Source: Polymorphobacter sp.
GTDB taxonomy: Bacteria > Pseudomonadota > Alphaproteobacteria > Sphingomonadales > Sphingomonadaceae
Reading direction: 5' to 3'
NCBI RefSeq assembly: GCF_025362435.1
Contig: NZ_JANYGL010000076.1
Location: 1-42,214 of the forward strand
DNA length: 42,214 nucleotides
The position numbers and the translations under genes are program-made. Every line of letters begins with the position of its first letter. Position 1 is the stretch's first letter. Positions 17,066 to 24,695 of the stretch are shown piece after piece. The notes beneath the pieces are model-generated. The model ran no database searches. It was given only the letters and a program-made list of their open reading frames with translations, and had not been told where the DNA came from.

Positions 17066-18484
17066 ATGGCGACGAACTGGACCTATTCGGCAGCGTTGGA
17101 TGAGCGCATGCCCGAGCCGGCGAGTGGCGAACTCGACCGCGCATGGGATATGATTCGCGCCGCCTTGCGCCACGAATGCGGTGCTCGGTCGTTCGACAAC
17201 TGGCTCAGCCCGATCACGCTTGCCGGGGCCGACGACGACGCTGTCCGGCTCGCTGTGCCGACGCATTTCCTCGCCGACTGGATCACCAATCATTTCCTCG
17301 ACCGGCTGCGAGCATTGTGGGCGATGCAGATGCCCGCAATCCGGCACGTCGTCCTGACCGTGGTCCCGTCGATGAAGCTGGTCGAGCCGTCGTTCGCCGC
17401 CGCCGCCGCCCCCGAAGCAGCGCCGCTCGCCGCCCCGGCGTGCATCGGGTTGCCGCTCGAGCCGCGCTACAGCTTCGACAGTTTCGTCGTCGGCAAGTCG
17501 AACGAGCTTGCCTACAATGCCGCCAAGACCCTGGCCGACGGCGGCCCGATCAGCTTCAACCCGCTGTTCCTTCACGGCACCACCGGGCTCGGCAAAACGC
17601 ACCTGATGCACGCGATCGGCGGCGAGTTGCGCGCCCGCGATCCGAACGCCAAGGTCGCCTATCTGTCGGCCGAGAAGTTCATGGTCGACTTCCTCGCCGC
17701 ACTCCGCGCCAAGGACACGATCAGCTTCAAGCAACGACTGCGTTCGGTCGACCTGCTGATGATCGACGACGTCCAGTTCATCGCCGGCAAGGAATCAACG
17801 CAGGAAGAATTCTTCCACACGATGAACGAGATCATCAGCGCGGGTAAGCGGCTGGTGATCACGTCGGACCGCAGCCCGCAGAACCTCGAGGGCATCCAGG
17901 ACCGCATCCTCAGCCGGATGGCGTGGGGCCTCGTCGCCGACATCAACGCAGCCGACTATGAGCTGCGCTTGAACATCCTCCATGCCAAGGTCGCCGGGCT
18001 CAAGGACCAGCTCGGTCCGACGCTGACGGTGCCCGACGAGGTGATCGACCTCCTCGCGCGCAAGATCACCTCGAACGTCCGCGAGCTCGAGGGCGCGCTC
18101 AACCGGACGATCGCCTACGCCCGCCTTGTCGGCAAGCCGGTGACGATCGAGTTCACCCGCGAGACGCTCGCCGACCTGCTCCGGTCGCACGAGAAGAAGG
18201 TGACGATCGAGGAGATCCAGCGCCGGGTCGCCGATTATTACCACGTCAAGATGACCGACCTGCTGTCCGCCCGCCGCGCCCGCGAGATTGCCCGGCCGCG
18301 CCAGGTGGCGATGTACCTCGCCAAGCGCCTGACCCCGCGCTCGCTGCCCGAGATCGGGCGGCGCTTCGGCAACCGCGACCACACGACGGTGATGCACGCG
18401 GTCAAGCGGATCGACGAGCTCCGCGCCGCCGACCGCGAGCTCGACGCCGATGTCGCCCAGCTCAGCCGGATGCTCGACGGCTAA
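17066..18484 (+). CDS. dnaA: Chromosomal replication initiator DnaA
   Basis: DnaA opens the replication origin. The 472-residue protein has the four usual domains: domain I ([28 protein letters not shown]), a variable linker rich in Ala and Pro, the AAA+ domain with Walker [19 protein letters not shown] and Walker [16 protein letters not shown], and the DNA-binding domain with [21 protein letters not shown]. The start is uncertain: ATG at 17066 has GGAG four bases upstream, while ATG at 17003, with GAAGG next to it, would add 21 residues. dnaA beside rpsT suggests that this is an origin-proximal part of the chromosome, although in this group the origin itself is often elsewhere. Confidence 0.95.
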   Translation: MATNWTYSAALDERMPEPASGELDRAWDMIRAALRHECGARSFDNWLSPITLAGADDDAVRLAVPTHFLADWITNHFLDRLRALWAMQMPAIRHVVLTVVPSMKLVEPSFAAAAAPEAAPLAAPACIGLPLEPRYSFDSFVVGKSNELAYNAAKTLADGGPISFNPLFLHGTTGLGKTHLMHAIGGELRARDPNAKVAYLSAEKFMVDFLAALRAKDTISFKQRLRSVDLLMIDDVQFIAGKESTQEEFFHTMNEIISAGKRLVITSDRSPQNLEGIQDRILSRMAWGLVADINAADYELRLNILHAKVAGLKDQLGPTLTVPDEVIDLLARKITSNVRELEGALNRTIAYARLVGKPVTIEFTRETLADLLRSHEKKVTIEEIQRRVADYYHVKMTDLLSARRAREIARPRQVAMYLAKRLTPRSLPEIGRRFGNRDHTTVMHAVKRIDELRAADRELDADVAQLSRMLDG

Positions 18485-18505
18485 GCCCGACAAGCGCTCA
18501 GGGGG

Positions 18506-18544
18506 CTGGCACCCGGCAAACGAGCCGGGCATAGACGGTGCCAG
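18506..18544 (+). terminator. Nested hairpin after dnaA
   Basis: An inner stem CCCGGC (18512-18517) / GCCGGG (18524-18529) with a 6-base loop overlaps an outer stem CTGGCACC (18506-18513) / GGTGCCAG (18537-18544). The two could be alternative folds. It lies between dnaA and the SDR gene and lacks a T-tract, so it may be an RNA end or a processing structure rather than a strict terminator. Confidence 0.4.
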
Positions 18545-18565
18545 AACCTCTGGGGAGAGCGAGCA

Positions 18566-19345
18566 ATGGAACTCAATGGATGCGCCGCGGTCGTCACCGG
18601 CGGCGCGAGTGGCCTCGGCGAGGCGACCGCGCGCGCGCTTGCGGCGGCGGGGGTCAAGGTCGCGATCTTCGACCGTGACGCCGGCAAGGGCGAAGCAGTT
18701 GCGGCCGACATCGGCGGCATCTTCTGCAAGGTCGACGTGACGAGCGATGCCGACGTCGATGCCGGCTTTGCCCGCGCCCGCGCGGCGCACGGGCAGGAGC
18801 GCATTCTCGTCAACTGCGCCGGCACCGGCAACGCCGCGAAGACCGCGAGCCGCAGCCGCGAGACCGGCGAGATCAAGCACTTCCCGCTCGATGCCTTCAA
18901 CATGATCATCCAGATCAATTTGATCGGCACCTTCCGCTGCATCGCCAAGGCGGCGGCGGGGATGCTGACGCTCGAGCCGATGGGCGACGGCGAGCGCGGC
19001 TGCATCGTCAACACCGCGTCGGTCGCCGCCGAGGACGGCCAGATGGGGCAGGCGGCGTATAGCGCGTCGAAGGGCGGCGTCGTCGGCATGACGCTGCCGA
19101 TCGCGCGCGATCTGATGAGCGAGGGCATCCGCGTCAACACGATCCTGCCGGGCATCTTCAACACCCCGCTGATGCAGGGCGCCCCCGACAAGGTGAAGGA
19201 CGCGCTGGCGGCGTCGGTGCCGTTCCCCAAGCGCCTCGGCCATGCGTCGGAATACGCCAGCCTCGCGCTCGAGATGTGCCGCAACTCGTACTTCAACGGC
19301 GAGGACGTCCGTCTCGACGGCGCGATCCGCATGGCCCCACGGTAA
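18566..19345 (+). CDS. SDR dehydrogenase, 3-hydroxyacyl-CoA dehydrogenase type 2-like
   Basis: A 259-residue short-chain dehydrogenase/reductase. The NAD-binding motif is TGGASGLGEATARAL (about residues 11-25), with D38 after the second strand (AIFDRD) indicating NAD rather than NADP. NCAG (about residues 86-89) and the catalytic Ser-Tyr-Lys set (NTASVAAEDGQMGQAAYSASK) are present, followed by RVNTILPGIFNTPLMQG. The inserted stretch near KHFPLDAFNMIIQINLIGTF and the closing PKRLGHASEYA are typical of the type 2 3-hydroxyacyl-CoA dehydrogenase branch, which acts in fatty acid or branched-chain degradation. GGGGAGAG precedes the ATG. No pathway partners are adjacent. Confidence 0.9.
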   Translation: MELNGCAAVVTGGASGLGEATARALAAAGVKVAIFDRDAGKGEAVAADIGGIFCKVDVTSDADVDAGFARARAAHGQERILVNCAGTGNAAKTASRSRETGEIKHFPLDAFNMIIQINLIGTFRCIAKAAAGMLTLEPMGDGERGCIVNTASVAAEDGQMGQAAYSASKGGVVGMTLPIARDLMSEGIRVNTILPGIFNTPLMQGAPDKVKDALAASVPFPKRLGHASEYASLALEMCRNSYFNGEDVRLDGAIRMAPR

Positions 19346-19382
19346 AGTGGACGGCGGCGGCCGTGCCAGTGCCGATCGCCGC

Positions 19383-19658
19383 TTACGCGTCGATCGCCGT
19401 CGCCAAGTCGATGTCGCGCTGCGTCAGGCCGCCGGCGTCGTGCGTCGTCAGCCGCACCTCGACCTTGTTGTAGACGTTCGACCATTCGGGGTGGTGGTCG
19501 GCCTTTTCGGCGAGCAATGCGACGCGCGTCATGAAGGCGAAGGCGTGGGTGAAGTCGGCGAACTTGTACGCGCGGGCGATGTGATCGCCGTCGCGGTTCC
19601 AGCCCGGCAGCCCGGCCAGCGCGAGCGCGATTTCGGCGTCGATCAGTTTGGCAATCAT
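19383..19658 (-). CDS. phhB: Pterin-4a-carbinolamine dehydratase
   Basis: A 91-residue protein of the PCD/DCoH family, which dehydrates 4a-hydroxytetrahydrobiopterin to recycle the pterin cofactor of aromatic amino acid hydroxylases. The active-site pattern [22 protein letters not shown]-like has the two consecutive histidines and HPEW, followed by [16 protein letters not shown]. The length is normal. ATG 19658 has GAGGAC a few bases upstream. No phenylalanine hydroxylase gene is in this window, so the partner is unknown. It converges on the SDR gene and is divergent from the zincin-like gene. Confidence 0.93.
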   Translation of the reverse strand: MIAKLIDAEIALALAGLPGWNRDGDHIARAYKFADFTHAFAFMTRVALLAEKADHHPEWSNVYNKVEVRLTTHDAGGLTQRDIDLATAIDA

Positions 19659-19706
19659 GCGTGAGTCCTCACCGGACGCGGCTTGGCGAACGGCACCGCG
19701 CCTCCT

Positions 19707-20117
19707 ATGCCGACCGCTATGCACCAAGGTCAAACTCCGCCAAGCCTCGCCGACATCGATGCGCTGGCTCAGGCCGCGATCGAGCGGCTGCCCGACCAGT
19801 TTCGCGATTGGCTCGGCCCGGTCCTGCTGCGGGTCGAGGACTTTCCCGACGCCGACGTCATCCGCGAGATGAGCCTCGAGACCGACTTCGACATCCTCGG
19901 GCTTTATCAAGGCCGCCACGTCGGCATGAAGGGCGACGAGCCGACCGGCGCGCTCCCCGACATCATCTTCCTCTACCGCCGCCCGCTGCTCGACGAATGG
20001 TGCGAATCGGGCGAGACGCTCGATGCGCTGGTGACGCATGTGCTGGTCCACGAAGTCGGGCATCACTTCGGGCTTAGCGACGACGATATGGAGCGGATCG
20101 AGGCTGAACTCGACTGA
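19707..20117 (+). CDS. Zincin-like metallopeptidase family protein
   Basis: A 136-residue protein of the bacterial metallopeptidase family (zincin-like, formerly DUF1025). The zinc-binding helix [20 protein letters not shown] carries HExxH with a further Asp-rich segment, the typical ending of this family. Upstream are [11 protein letters not shown] and GLYQGR. No membrane or signal segment is seen, so it is probably cytoplasmic. Whether it cleaves peptides is not established. Start sites at 19683 (TTG), 19707 and 19719 (ATG) are all possible, and none has a good ribosome binding site; 19707 is given. The gene is divergent from phhB. Confidence 0.88.
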   Translation: MPTAMHQGQTPPSLADIDALAQAAIERLPDQFRDWLGPVLLRVEDFPDADVIREMSLETDFDILGLYQGRHVGMKGDEPTGALPDIIFLYRRPLLDEWCESGETLDALVTHVLVHEVGHHFGLSDDDMERIEAELD

Positions 20118-20149
20118 GCCGCACGCTGCGAGTCGGTTCTGTCGCGGCA

Positions 20150-20167
20150 TATAAGGATATCTTTATA
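20150..20167. promoter_or_regulatory. SahR-type operator upstream of ahcY
   Basis: TATAAGGATATCTTTATA is an 18-base palindrome with a single mismatch between its arms. It resembles the motif of SahR, an ArsR-family repressor of methionine-cycle genes that senses S-adenosylhomocysteine in Proteobacteria. It overlaps a likely -10 box (TATACT, 20164-20169) 57 bases before ahcY, so a bound repressor would block transcription. No sahR gene is in this window. The identification rests on resemblance to the known motif. Confidence 0.65.
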
Positions 20168-20224
20168 CTTGCTCCGGCGGCGGCTCCCGGCTAGGGCCAC
20201 GCCAACCTTTCCGGAGCAGACATC

Positions 20225-21634
20225 ATGGCCACGCAGCCGACCCAAACCTTCCAAGACTATGTCATCGCCGACATCGCCCTTGCCGGCTTCGGCCGCCGCG
20301 AGATCGACATCGCCGAGACCGAGATGCCCGGCCTGATGTCGCTGCGGAGCGAATTCGGCACGACCAAGCCGCTGACCGGCGCGCGCATCACCGGCTCGCT
20401 CCACATGACGATCCAGACCGCGGTGCTCATTGAGACGCTGACCGCATTGGGCGCCGAAGTCCGCTGGGCGACGTGCAACATCTATTCGACGCAGGACCAT
20501 GCCGCCGCCGCGATCGCCGCGTCGGGCGTGCCGGTGTTCGCGATTAAGGGCGAGAGCCTCGCCGAATATTGGGACTATGTCGGGCGCATCTTCGACTGGG
20601 GCGATGCTACCTGCAACATGATCCTCGACGACGGCGGCGACGCGACGATGTTCGCACTGTGGGGCGCCAAGCTCGAGGCGGGCGAGACGATGGGCGAGCC
20701 CGAGAACGAGGAAGAGATCGAGATGCAGCGCGCGCTCAAGGCGTTCGTCGCGCGTCGCCCCGGCTACCTCACCGAGACCGTCAAGAACATCAAGGGCGTG
20801 TCGGAGGAAACCACCACGGGCGTCCACCGCCTGTACGCGATCGCCAAGAAGGGCGAGCTGCCGTTCCCCGCGATCAACGTCAACGACAGCGTCACCAAGT
20901 CGAAGTTCGACAACCTTTACGGCTGCAAGGAGTCGCTGGTCGACGCGATCCGCCGCGGCACCGACGTCATGCTCGCGGGCAAGGTCGCGACCGTCGCCGG
21001 CTTCGGCGATGTCGGCAAGGGCAGCGCCCAGTCGCTGCGTAACGGCGGCGCGCGCGTCCTCGTCACCGAAGTCGATCCGATCTGCGCGCTGCAGGCGGCG
21101 ATGGAGGGCTTCGAGGTCGTGACGATGGAGGAGGCGGTGACCCGCTCCGACATCTTCGTCACCGCGACGGGCAACGCCGACGTCATCACCGCCGAGCACA
21201 TGGCGGGCATGAAGAACATGGCGATCGTCTGCAACATCGGCCACTTCGACAGCGAGATCCAGATCGCCGCGCTGTCGAACTACAAGTGGACCGAGGTCAA
21301 GCCGCAGGTCGACCTCGTCGAGTTCCCCGACGGCAAGCAGATCATCATCCTGTCGAAGGGCCGCCTGGTCAATCTCGGCAACGCCACCGGTCACCCGAGC
21401 TTCGTCATGTCGGCGAGCTTCACCAACCAGACGCTGGCGCAGATCGAGCTGTTCACCCGCCCCGAGCAGTACCAGAACGACGTCTACGTCCTGCCCAAGC
21501 ACCTCGACGAAAAGGTCGCCGCGCTTCACCTCGACAAGCTCGGCGTCAAGCTTACGAAGCTGACGTCGAAGCAGGCGGGCTACATCGGCGTGCCCGTCGA
21601 AGGGCCGTTCAAGCCGGATCATTACCGCTACTAG
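20225..21634 (+). CDS. ahcY: Adenosylhomocysteinase (S-adenosylhomocysteine hydrolase)
   Basis: AhcY splits S-adenosylhomocysteine into adenosine and homocysteine, which keeps methyltransferases from being inhibited and feeds the methionine cycle. The 469-residue protein contains [22 protein letters not shown] and the NAD-binding loop [21 protein letters not shown], the substrate site with [14 protein letters not shown], and the C-terminal end [10 protein letters not shown], whose Lys and Tyr reach the NAD of the neighbouring subunit. The insert [17 protein letters not shown] is usual in the longer proteobacterial form. Transcription is probably controlled by SahR through the palindrome at 20150. 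Its stop shares CTAG with the stop of the convergent PIN toxin gene. Confidence 0.97.
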   Translation: MATQPTQTFQDYVIADIALAGFGRREIDIAETEMPGLMSLRSEFGTTKPLTGARITGSLHMTIQTAVLIETLTALGAEVRWATCNIYSTQDHAAAAIAASGVPVFAIKGESLAEYWDYVGRIFDWGDATCNMILDDGGDATMFALWGAKLEAGETMGEPENEEEIEMQRALKAFVARRPGYLTETVKNIKGVSEETTTGVHRLYAIAKKGELPFPAINVNDSVTKSKFDNLYGCKESLVDAIRRGTDVMLAGKVATVAGFGDVGKGSAQSLRNGGARVLVTEVDPICALQAAMEGFEVVTMEEAVTRSDIFVTATGNADVITAEHMAGMKNMAIVCNIGHFDSEIQIAALSNYKWTEVKPQVDLVEFPDGKQIIILSKGRLVNLGNATGHPSFVMSASFTNQTLAQIELFTRPEQYQNDVYVLPKHLDEKVAALHLDKLGVKLTKLTSKQAGYIGVPVEGPFKPDHYRY

Positions 21635-22011
21635 CGTATAAGCCGCACCTCGACACCGACGGCGCTCGCGACTTCGGACCACGCTCGGTCGCCGGTTAGG
21701 ACCGGGCAGCCGAGCCGAAGTCCGAGCGCCAGACAGTGACGGTCACCTAGTGACAATCCAAATGGCGACGTCACGCGGTCGAGGAGTCCAGCCTCGACCG
21801 CCAATGTTTCATCGGCCGGGATGGCGACCATCCGCAGGCTGTTGAGGTGACTGCGCACCACGTCGGCATCCAGCCCCCGTCGGAGCCGCGTTGCAACCTC
21901 GGAGAGGTTGACGGTCGAAATTACTGCCGCTTCGAGATGTGCGATCACAACGTCGGCACCGGGTTCGTCGAGTAGCACGGCGAGGACCGCAGAGGCATCG
22001 AGTACGATCAA
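21631..22011 (-). CDS. PIN-domain toxin, VapC family
   Basis: A 126-residue PIN-domain ribonuclease of the VapC type; such toxins cleave specific RNAs when their antitoxin is lost. All four acidic residues for the two metal ions are present: D5 ([14 protein letters not shown]), E38 ([10 protein letters not shown]), D90 ([12 protein letters not shown]) and D108 (LTGDRAW). The start ATG overlaps the stop of the upstream gene (ATGA), the usual layout of a toxin following its antitoxin. It sits between ahcY and tsaE and its stop overlaps that of ahcY by four bases. Activity cannot be judged from sequence, but no residue is missing. Confidence 0.9.
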   Translation of the reverse strand: MIVLDASAVLAVLLDEPGADVVIAHLEAAVISTVNLSEVATRLRRGLDADVVRSHLNSLRMVAIPADETLAVEAGLLDRVTSPFGLSLGDRHCLALGLRLGCPVLTGDRAWSEVASAVGVEVRLIR

Positions 22012-22466
22012 GCTCGCCTGCCAGCTTCTCGACTAGCTTCGTGGCGACGATCAGCGAGAAAGTCATCGACGGTGCCAAGATCGGCTCCGCTCGCCGCGAT
22101 CGCAGCACGGACCTTGGCAAACCTCACAGCGGCGTCGCTAGACACGTTGTTGTCACGAAGGGTTCCCGCCGCACGGGGTTCGTACACTGCGCCTGAAGCG
22201 AAGACGTGGCTGGCCCGAAGACGCTTGCGACTTGTCGGATGCCAGCCGAGCGGCGCGAGGACGTCGCGAACAACTCGTCCCGCATGCTGGCGCTCGGTAT
22301 CGTCGAGCCTCCCGACCTCGTCGATGATTGCCCGGTCGATCGCTGCCACAGCCGGCTCGCGTCGGCGGGAGCGACGTGTCATTTCAGCGATAGTATCGGG
22401 ATGCGTGATAAGCGCCACAATGATCCGACCCTTGGTTCCTTCGCGGAAATCGTGGTAGCTAAGCAT
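22008..22466 (-). CDS. Putative antitoxin partner of the PIN toxin
   Basis: A 152-residue protein, much longer than a typical VapB antitoxin (about 70-90 residues). It does not show the AbrB, MetJ/Arc or Phd patterns I would expect. What can be seen: a basic stretch with RRSRRREP (about residues 31-38), a segment LGWHPTSRKRLRASHVFASGAVYE near the middle that could bind DNA, and a charged C-terminal helix ending [19 protein letters not shown], the kind of tail that wraps a PIN toxin. ATG at 22466 is the only start, without a strong ribosome binding site. The ATGA overlap with the toxin gene argues that they are one unit. The role as antitoxin is inferred from position. Confidence 0.6.
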   Translation of the reverse strand: MLSYHDFREGTKGRIIVALITHPDTIAEMTRRSRRREPAVAAIDRAIIDEVGRLDDTERQHAGRVVRDVLAPLGWHPTSRKRLRASHVFASGAVYEPRAAGTLRDNNVSSDAAVRFAKVRAAIAASGADLGTVDDFLADRRHEASREAGRRA

Positions 22467-22501
22467 AGCCGTTTGTACCTTGTCCGTCGGAGACTAACAC
22501 G

Positions 22502-22966
22502 TTGATAGGTGTTCCGACGGAAAATGCAACTTGCCTTGACCCCGCCGCGCTCGAAGCCTTCGCCGCGCGCCTCGCGACTATCCTCCGCCCCGGCGACGTC
22601 GTCGCCCTGTCCGGTGACCTCGGCGCGGGCAAGACGACATTTGCGCGGGGCGTTCTGCGCGGGCTCGGCTGGAGCGGCGAGGTGCCGTCGCCGTCGTTCA
22701 CGCTCGTCCAGACTTACGACACCGTTCCGCCGGTGTGGCACGTCGATCTCTACCGGCTGGAGTCGGCGGACGGGGCCGAGGCGCTCGGGCTCGACGATAT
22801 CTGGGACACTGCGGCGGTGCTGATCGAATGGCCCGAGCGGCTCGGCGTTCGCCTGCCGGAGGCGCTGCGCCTCCACCTTGACGGCGCCGGTGACGCGACG
22901 CGGACCTTGACAGCGACCGTCCCGAAGTCATGGGAGGGGCGATGGCCTCCCCCAAGATCAGCATGA
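22502..22966 (+). CDS. tsaE: tRNA threonylcarbamoyladenosine biosynthesis ATPase TsaE
   Basis: TsaE is a P-loop ATPase that works with TsaB, TsaC and TsaD to make the t6A modification next to the anticodon of ANN-decoding tRNAs. The 154-residue protein has the Walker A GDLGAGKTTFARGVLRGLG (about residues 38-56), the switch-like segment SPSFTLVQTY, the HVDLYRL motif and LIEWPERLG. The first 12 residues include no ATG or GTG, so TTG at 22502 is the start, with GGAG about ten bases upstream. It overlaps the amgK start by 25 bases. Its divergent neighbour is the antitoxin gene, 35 bases away. Confidence 0.94.
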   Translation: MIGVPTENATCLDPAALEAFAARLATILRPGDVVALSGDLGAGKTTFARGVLRGLGWSGEVPSPSFTLVQTYDTVPPVWHVDLYRLESADGAEALGLDDIWDTAAVLIEWPERLGVRLPEALRLHLDGAGDATRTLTATVPKSWEGRWPPPRSA

Positions 22967-23940
22967 TTCCTCCGGCAACCGCGCCCGCCTTCCTCGCCGC
23001 GAACGGCTGGGGTGGAGCCGAAATCCGCCCGCTCGCCGGCGACGCCTCGTTCCGCCGCTATTTCCGCGTGATCGACGGCAACCGCACCGCGGTGCTGATG
23101 GACGCGCCGCCCGCGACCGAGGACAGCCGCCCGTTCCTCGACATCGGCGGGCACCTTGGCGCGATGGGGTTCTCGGCCCCGCAACCGCTCGGGGTCGATC
23201 TCGACGCCGGGCTGGTCCTGCTCGAGGATTTTGGCGACGACCGGGTGACCCCGGTGCTCGCCGCCGCGCCCGAGCGCGAGGCGGCAACCTACGCGCAGGC
23301 AATCGACCTGCTCGCCGCGCTCCACGCCCAGCCCGCGCCGCCGCTGGCACCATACGACGAGTCTGTGATGCTGCGCGAAGTGCGGCTGTTCCCCGAATGG
23401 TATCTGCCCGCCGTCGGGCTGGCCGAGGCAGCCGGCTATGAGGAGGCGTGGCGGGCGACATGGCCCGGAGTGGTCGCGGCGACGGCGGCGGCGCCGGTAC
23501 TGACGCTACGTGATTATCATGCTGATAATTTGATGCTGCTCGACCGCCCGGGGATGCTCGGGCTCGGCCTGCTCGACTTCCAGGACGCGCTCGCCGGGCA
23601 CCCTGCCTACGACCTCGTCTCGCTCCTCCAGGATGCGCGCCGCGATGTGCCGCGCGACCTCGAGGAGGCGATGTTCGCGCGCTACGTCGAGGCATGCAGG
23701 ATCGACGACGTCCCCGCCTTCCGCGCCGCCTACGAAATCCTCGGGGCGCAGCGGAACACCAAGATTCTCGGCATCTTCACCCGCCTTCGTGACCGTGACG
23801 GCCGCCACGGCTACGTCGAGCGCCACCCGCGGATGTGGGGCCTGCTCGAGCGCAATTTCGCCCATCCGGCGCTGGCGCCAGTGCGCGACTGGTTCGACGT
23901 CAACGTGCCGGCGTCGGCGCGCGCCGCGGCGTGGGCATGA
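22942..23940 (+). CDS. amgK: N-acetylmuramate/N-acetylglucosamine 1-kinase AmgK
   Basis: A 332-residue aminoglycoside-phosphotransferase-fold kinase matching AmgK, which phosphorylates recovered MurNAc at the anomeric position in a peptidoglycan recycling route bypassing MurQ. ATP-site and catalytic motifs are LAGDASFRRYFRV, LRDYHADNLMLLD (catalytic Asp and Asn) and GLLDFQDALAGHPAYDLVSLL (metal-binding Asp). Two ATGs lie close together (22930, 22942); 22942 is preferred because GGGAGGGG is placed just before it. The murU gene follows with an ATGA overlap, so the kinase and the nucleotidyltransferase of the pathway are coupled. The assignment rests on family and on this neighbour. Confidence 0.9.
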   Translation: MASPKISMIPPATAPAFLAANGWGGAEIRPLAGDASFRRYFRVIDGNRTAVLMDAPPATEDSRPFLDIGGHLGAMGFSAPQPLGVDLDAGLVLLEDFGDDRVTPVLAAAPEREAATYAQAIDLLAALHAQPAPPLAPYDESVMLREVRLFPEWYLPAVGLAEAAGYEEAWRATWPGVVAATAAAPVLTLRDYHADNLMLLDRPGMLGLGLLDFQDALAGHPAYDLVSLLQDARRDVPRDLEEAMFARYVEACRIDDVPAFRAAYEILGAQRNTKILGIFTRLRDRDGRHGYVERHPRMWGLLERNFAHPALAPVRDWFDVNVPASARAAAWA

Positions 23941-24695
23941 GCCGCTTCAGCACGCCGCTCGCGCTGCGCCCCGGCGTCGATGTCGTCGTGCCGACGACGG
24001 CGATGGTGCTGTCGGCCGGGCTCGGCAAGCGGATGCGCCCGCTGACGGCGACACGGCCGAAGCCGCTCGTCCTCGTCGCCGGGCGCTCGCTGCTCGACCG
24101 CGCACTCGACCACCTTACCGCCGCCGGGGTCGCGCGCGCGGTGGTCAACGTCCATTATTTCGCCGAGCAGGTCGAAGCACATCTCGCCAGCCGCGACGGG
24201 CCGGAAGTCGTCATCTCCGACGAGCGCGGCACCCTGCTCGAAACCGGCGGCGGGGTGACCAAGGCGTTGCCGCTGATCGATTGCGACCCGTTCTATGTCA
24301 TCAACAGCGACAATTTGTGGGTCGACGGCTCGATCGACACGCTCAAGCTCCTCGCGCAGCGGTGGGACAGCACGACGATGGACGCGCTGCTCCTGCTCGT
24401 GCCGCTGGCGCGGGCGAGCGGCTATGATGGACGCGGCGACTTCACCATGACGCCGATCGGGCGGCTGAAGCGCCGCGTCGAGCAGCGCGTCGCGCCGTAC
24501 GTCTTCTCGGGCGTGCAGGTGCTGTCGAAGCGCCTGTTCGACGGCGAGCCGGTCGAGCCGTTTTCGCTCAACCGCCTCTACGACAAGGCACTCGCGAACG
24601 GCCGCCTGTTCGGCGCGGTCCACGGCGGAATGTGGTTCCACGTCGGCACCCCGGCGTCGGTCGGCGAGACCGAAGTGCTGCTTGCCGACAGTTAA
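23937..24695 (+). CDS. murU: N-acetylmuramate alpha-1-phosphate uridylyltransferase MurU
   Basis: A 252-residue NDP-sugar nucleotidyltransferase. The signature MVLSAGLGKRMRPLTATRP followed by KPLVLVAGRSLLDRALDHL (about residues 23-60) binds the nucleotide; INSDNLWVDG is the metal-binding region. Directly after amgK, with an ATGA overlap, it fits MurU, which converts MurNAc-1-P to UDP-MurNAc and thus completes the recycling bypass described in Pseudomonas and Caulobacter. An open frame extends to 23835 inside amgK, but the ATG at 23937 gives the expected family start. The last 14 bases overlap addB. Confidence 0.9.
   Translation: MSRFSTPLALRPGVDVVVPTTAMVLSAGLGKRMRPLTATRPKPLVLVAGRSLLDRALDHLTAAGVARAVVNVHYFAEQVEAHLASRDGPEVVISDERGTLLETGGGVTKALPLIDCDPFYVINSDNLWVDGSIDTLKLLAQRWDSTTMDALLLLVPLARASGYDGRGDFTMTPIGRLKRRVEQRVAPYVFSGVQVLSKRLFDGEPVEPFSLNRLYDKALANGRLFGAVHGGMWFHVGTPASVGETEVLLADS

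Noticed and set aside
22467-22501. Operator of the toxin-antitoxin pair
   Set aside because: The 35-base gap shows no clear palindrome, so no site is reported.
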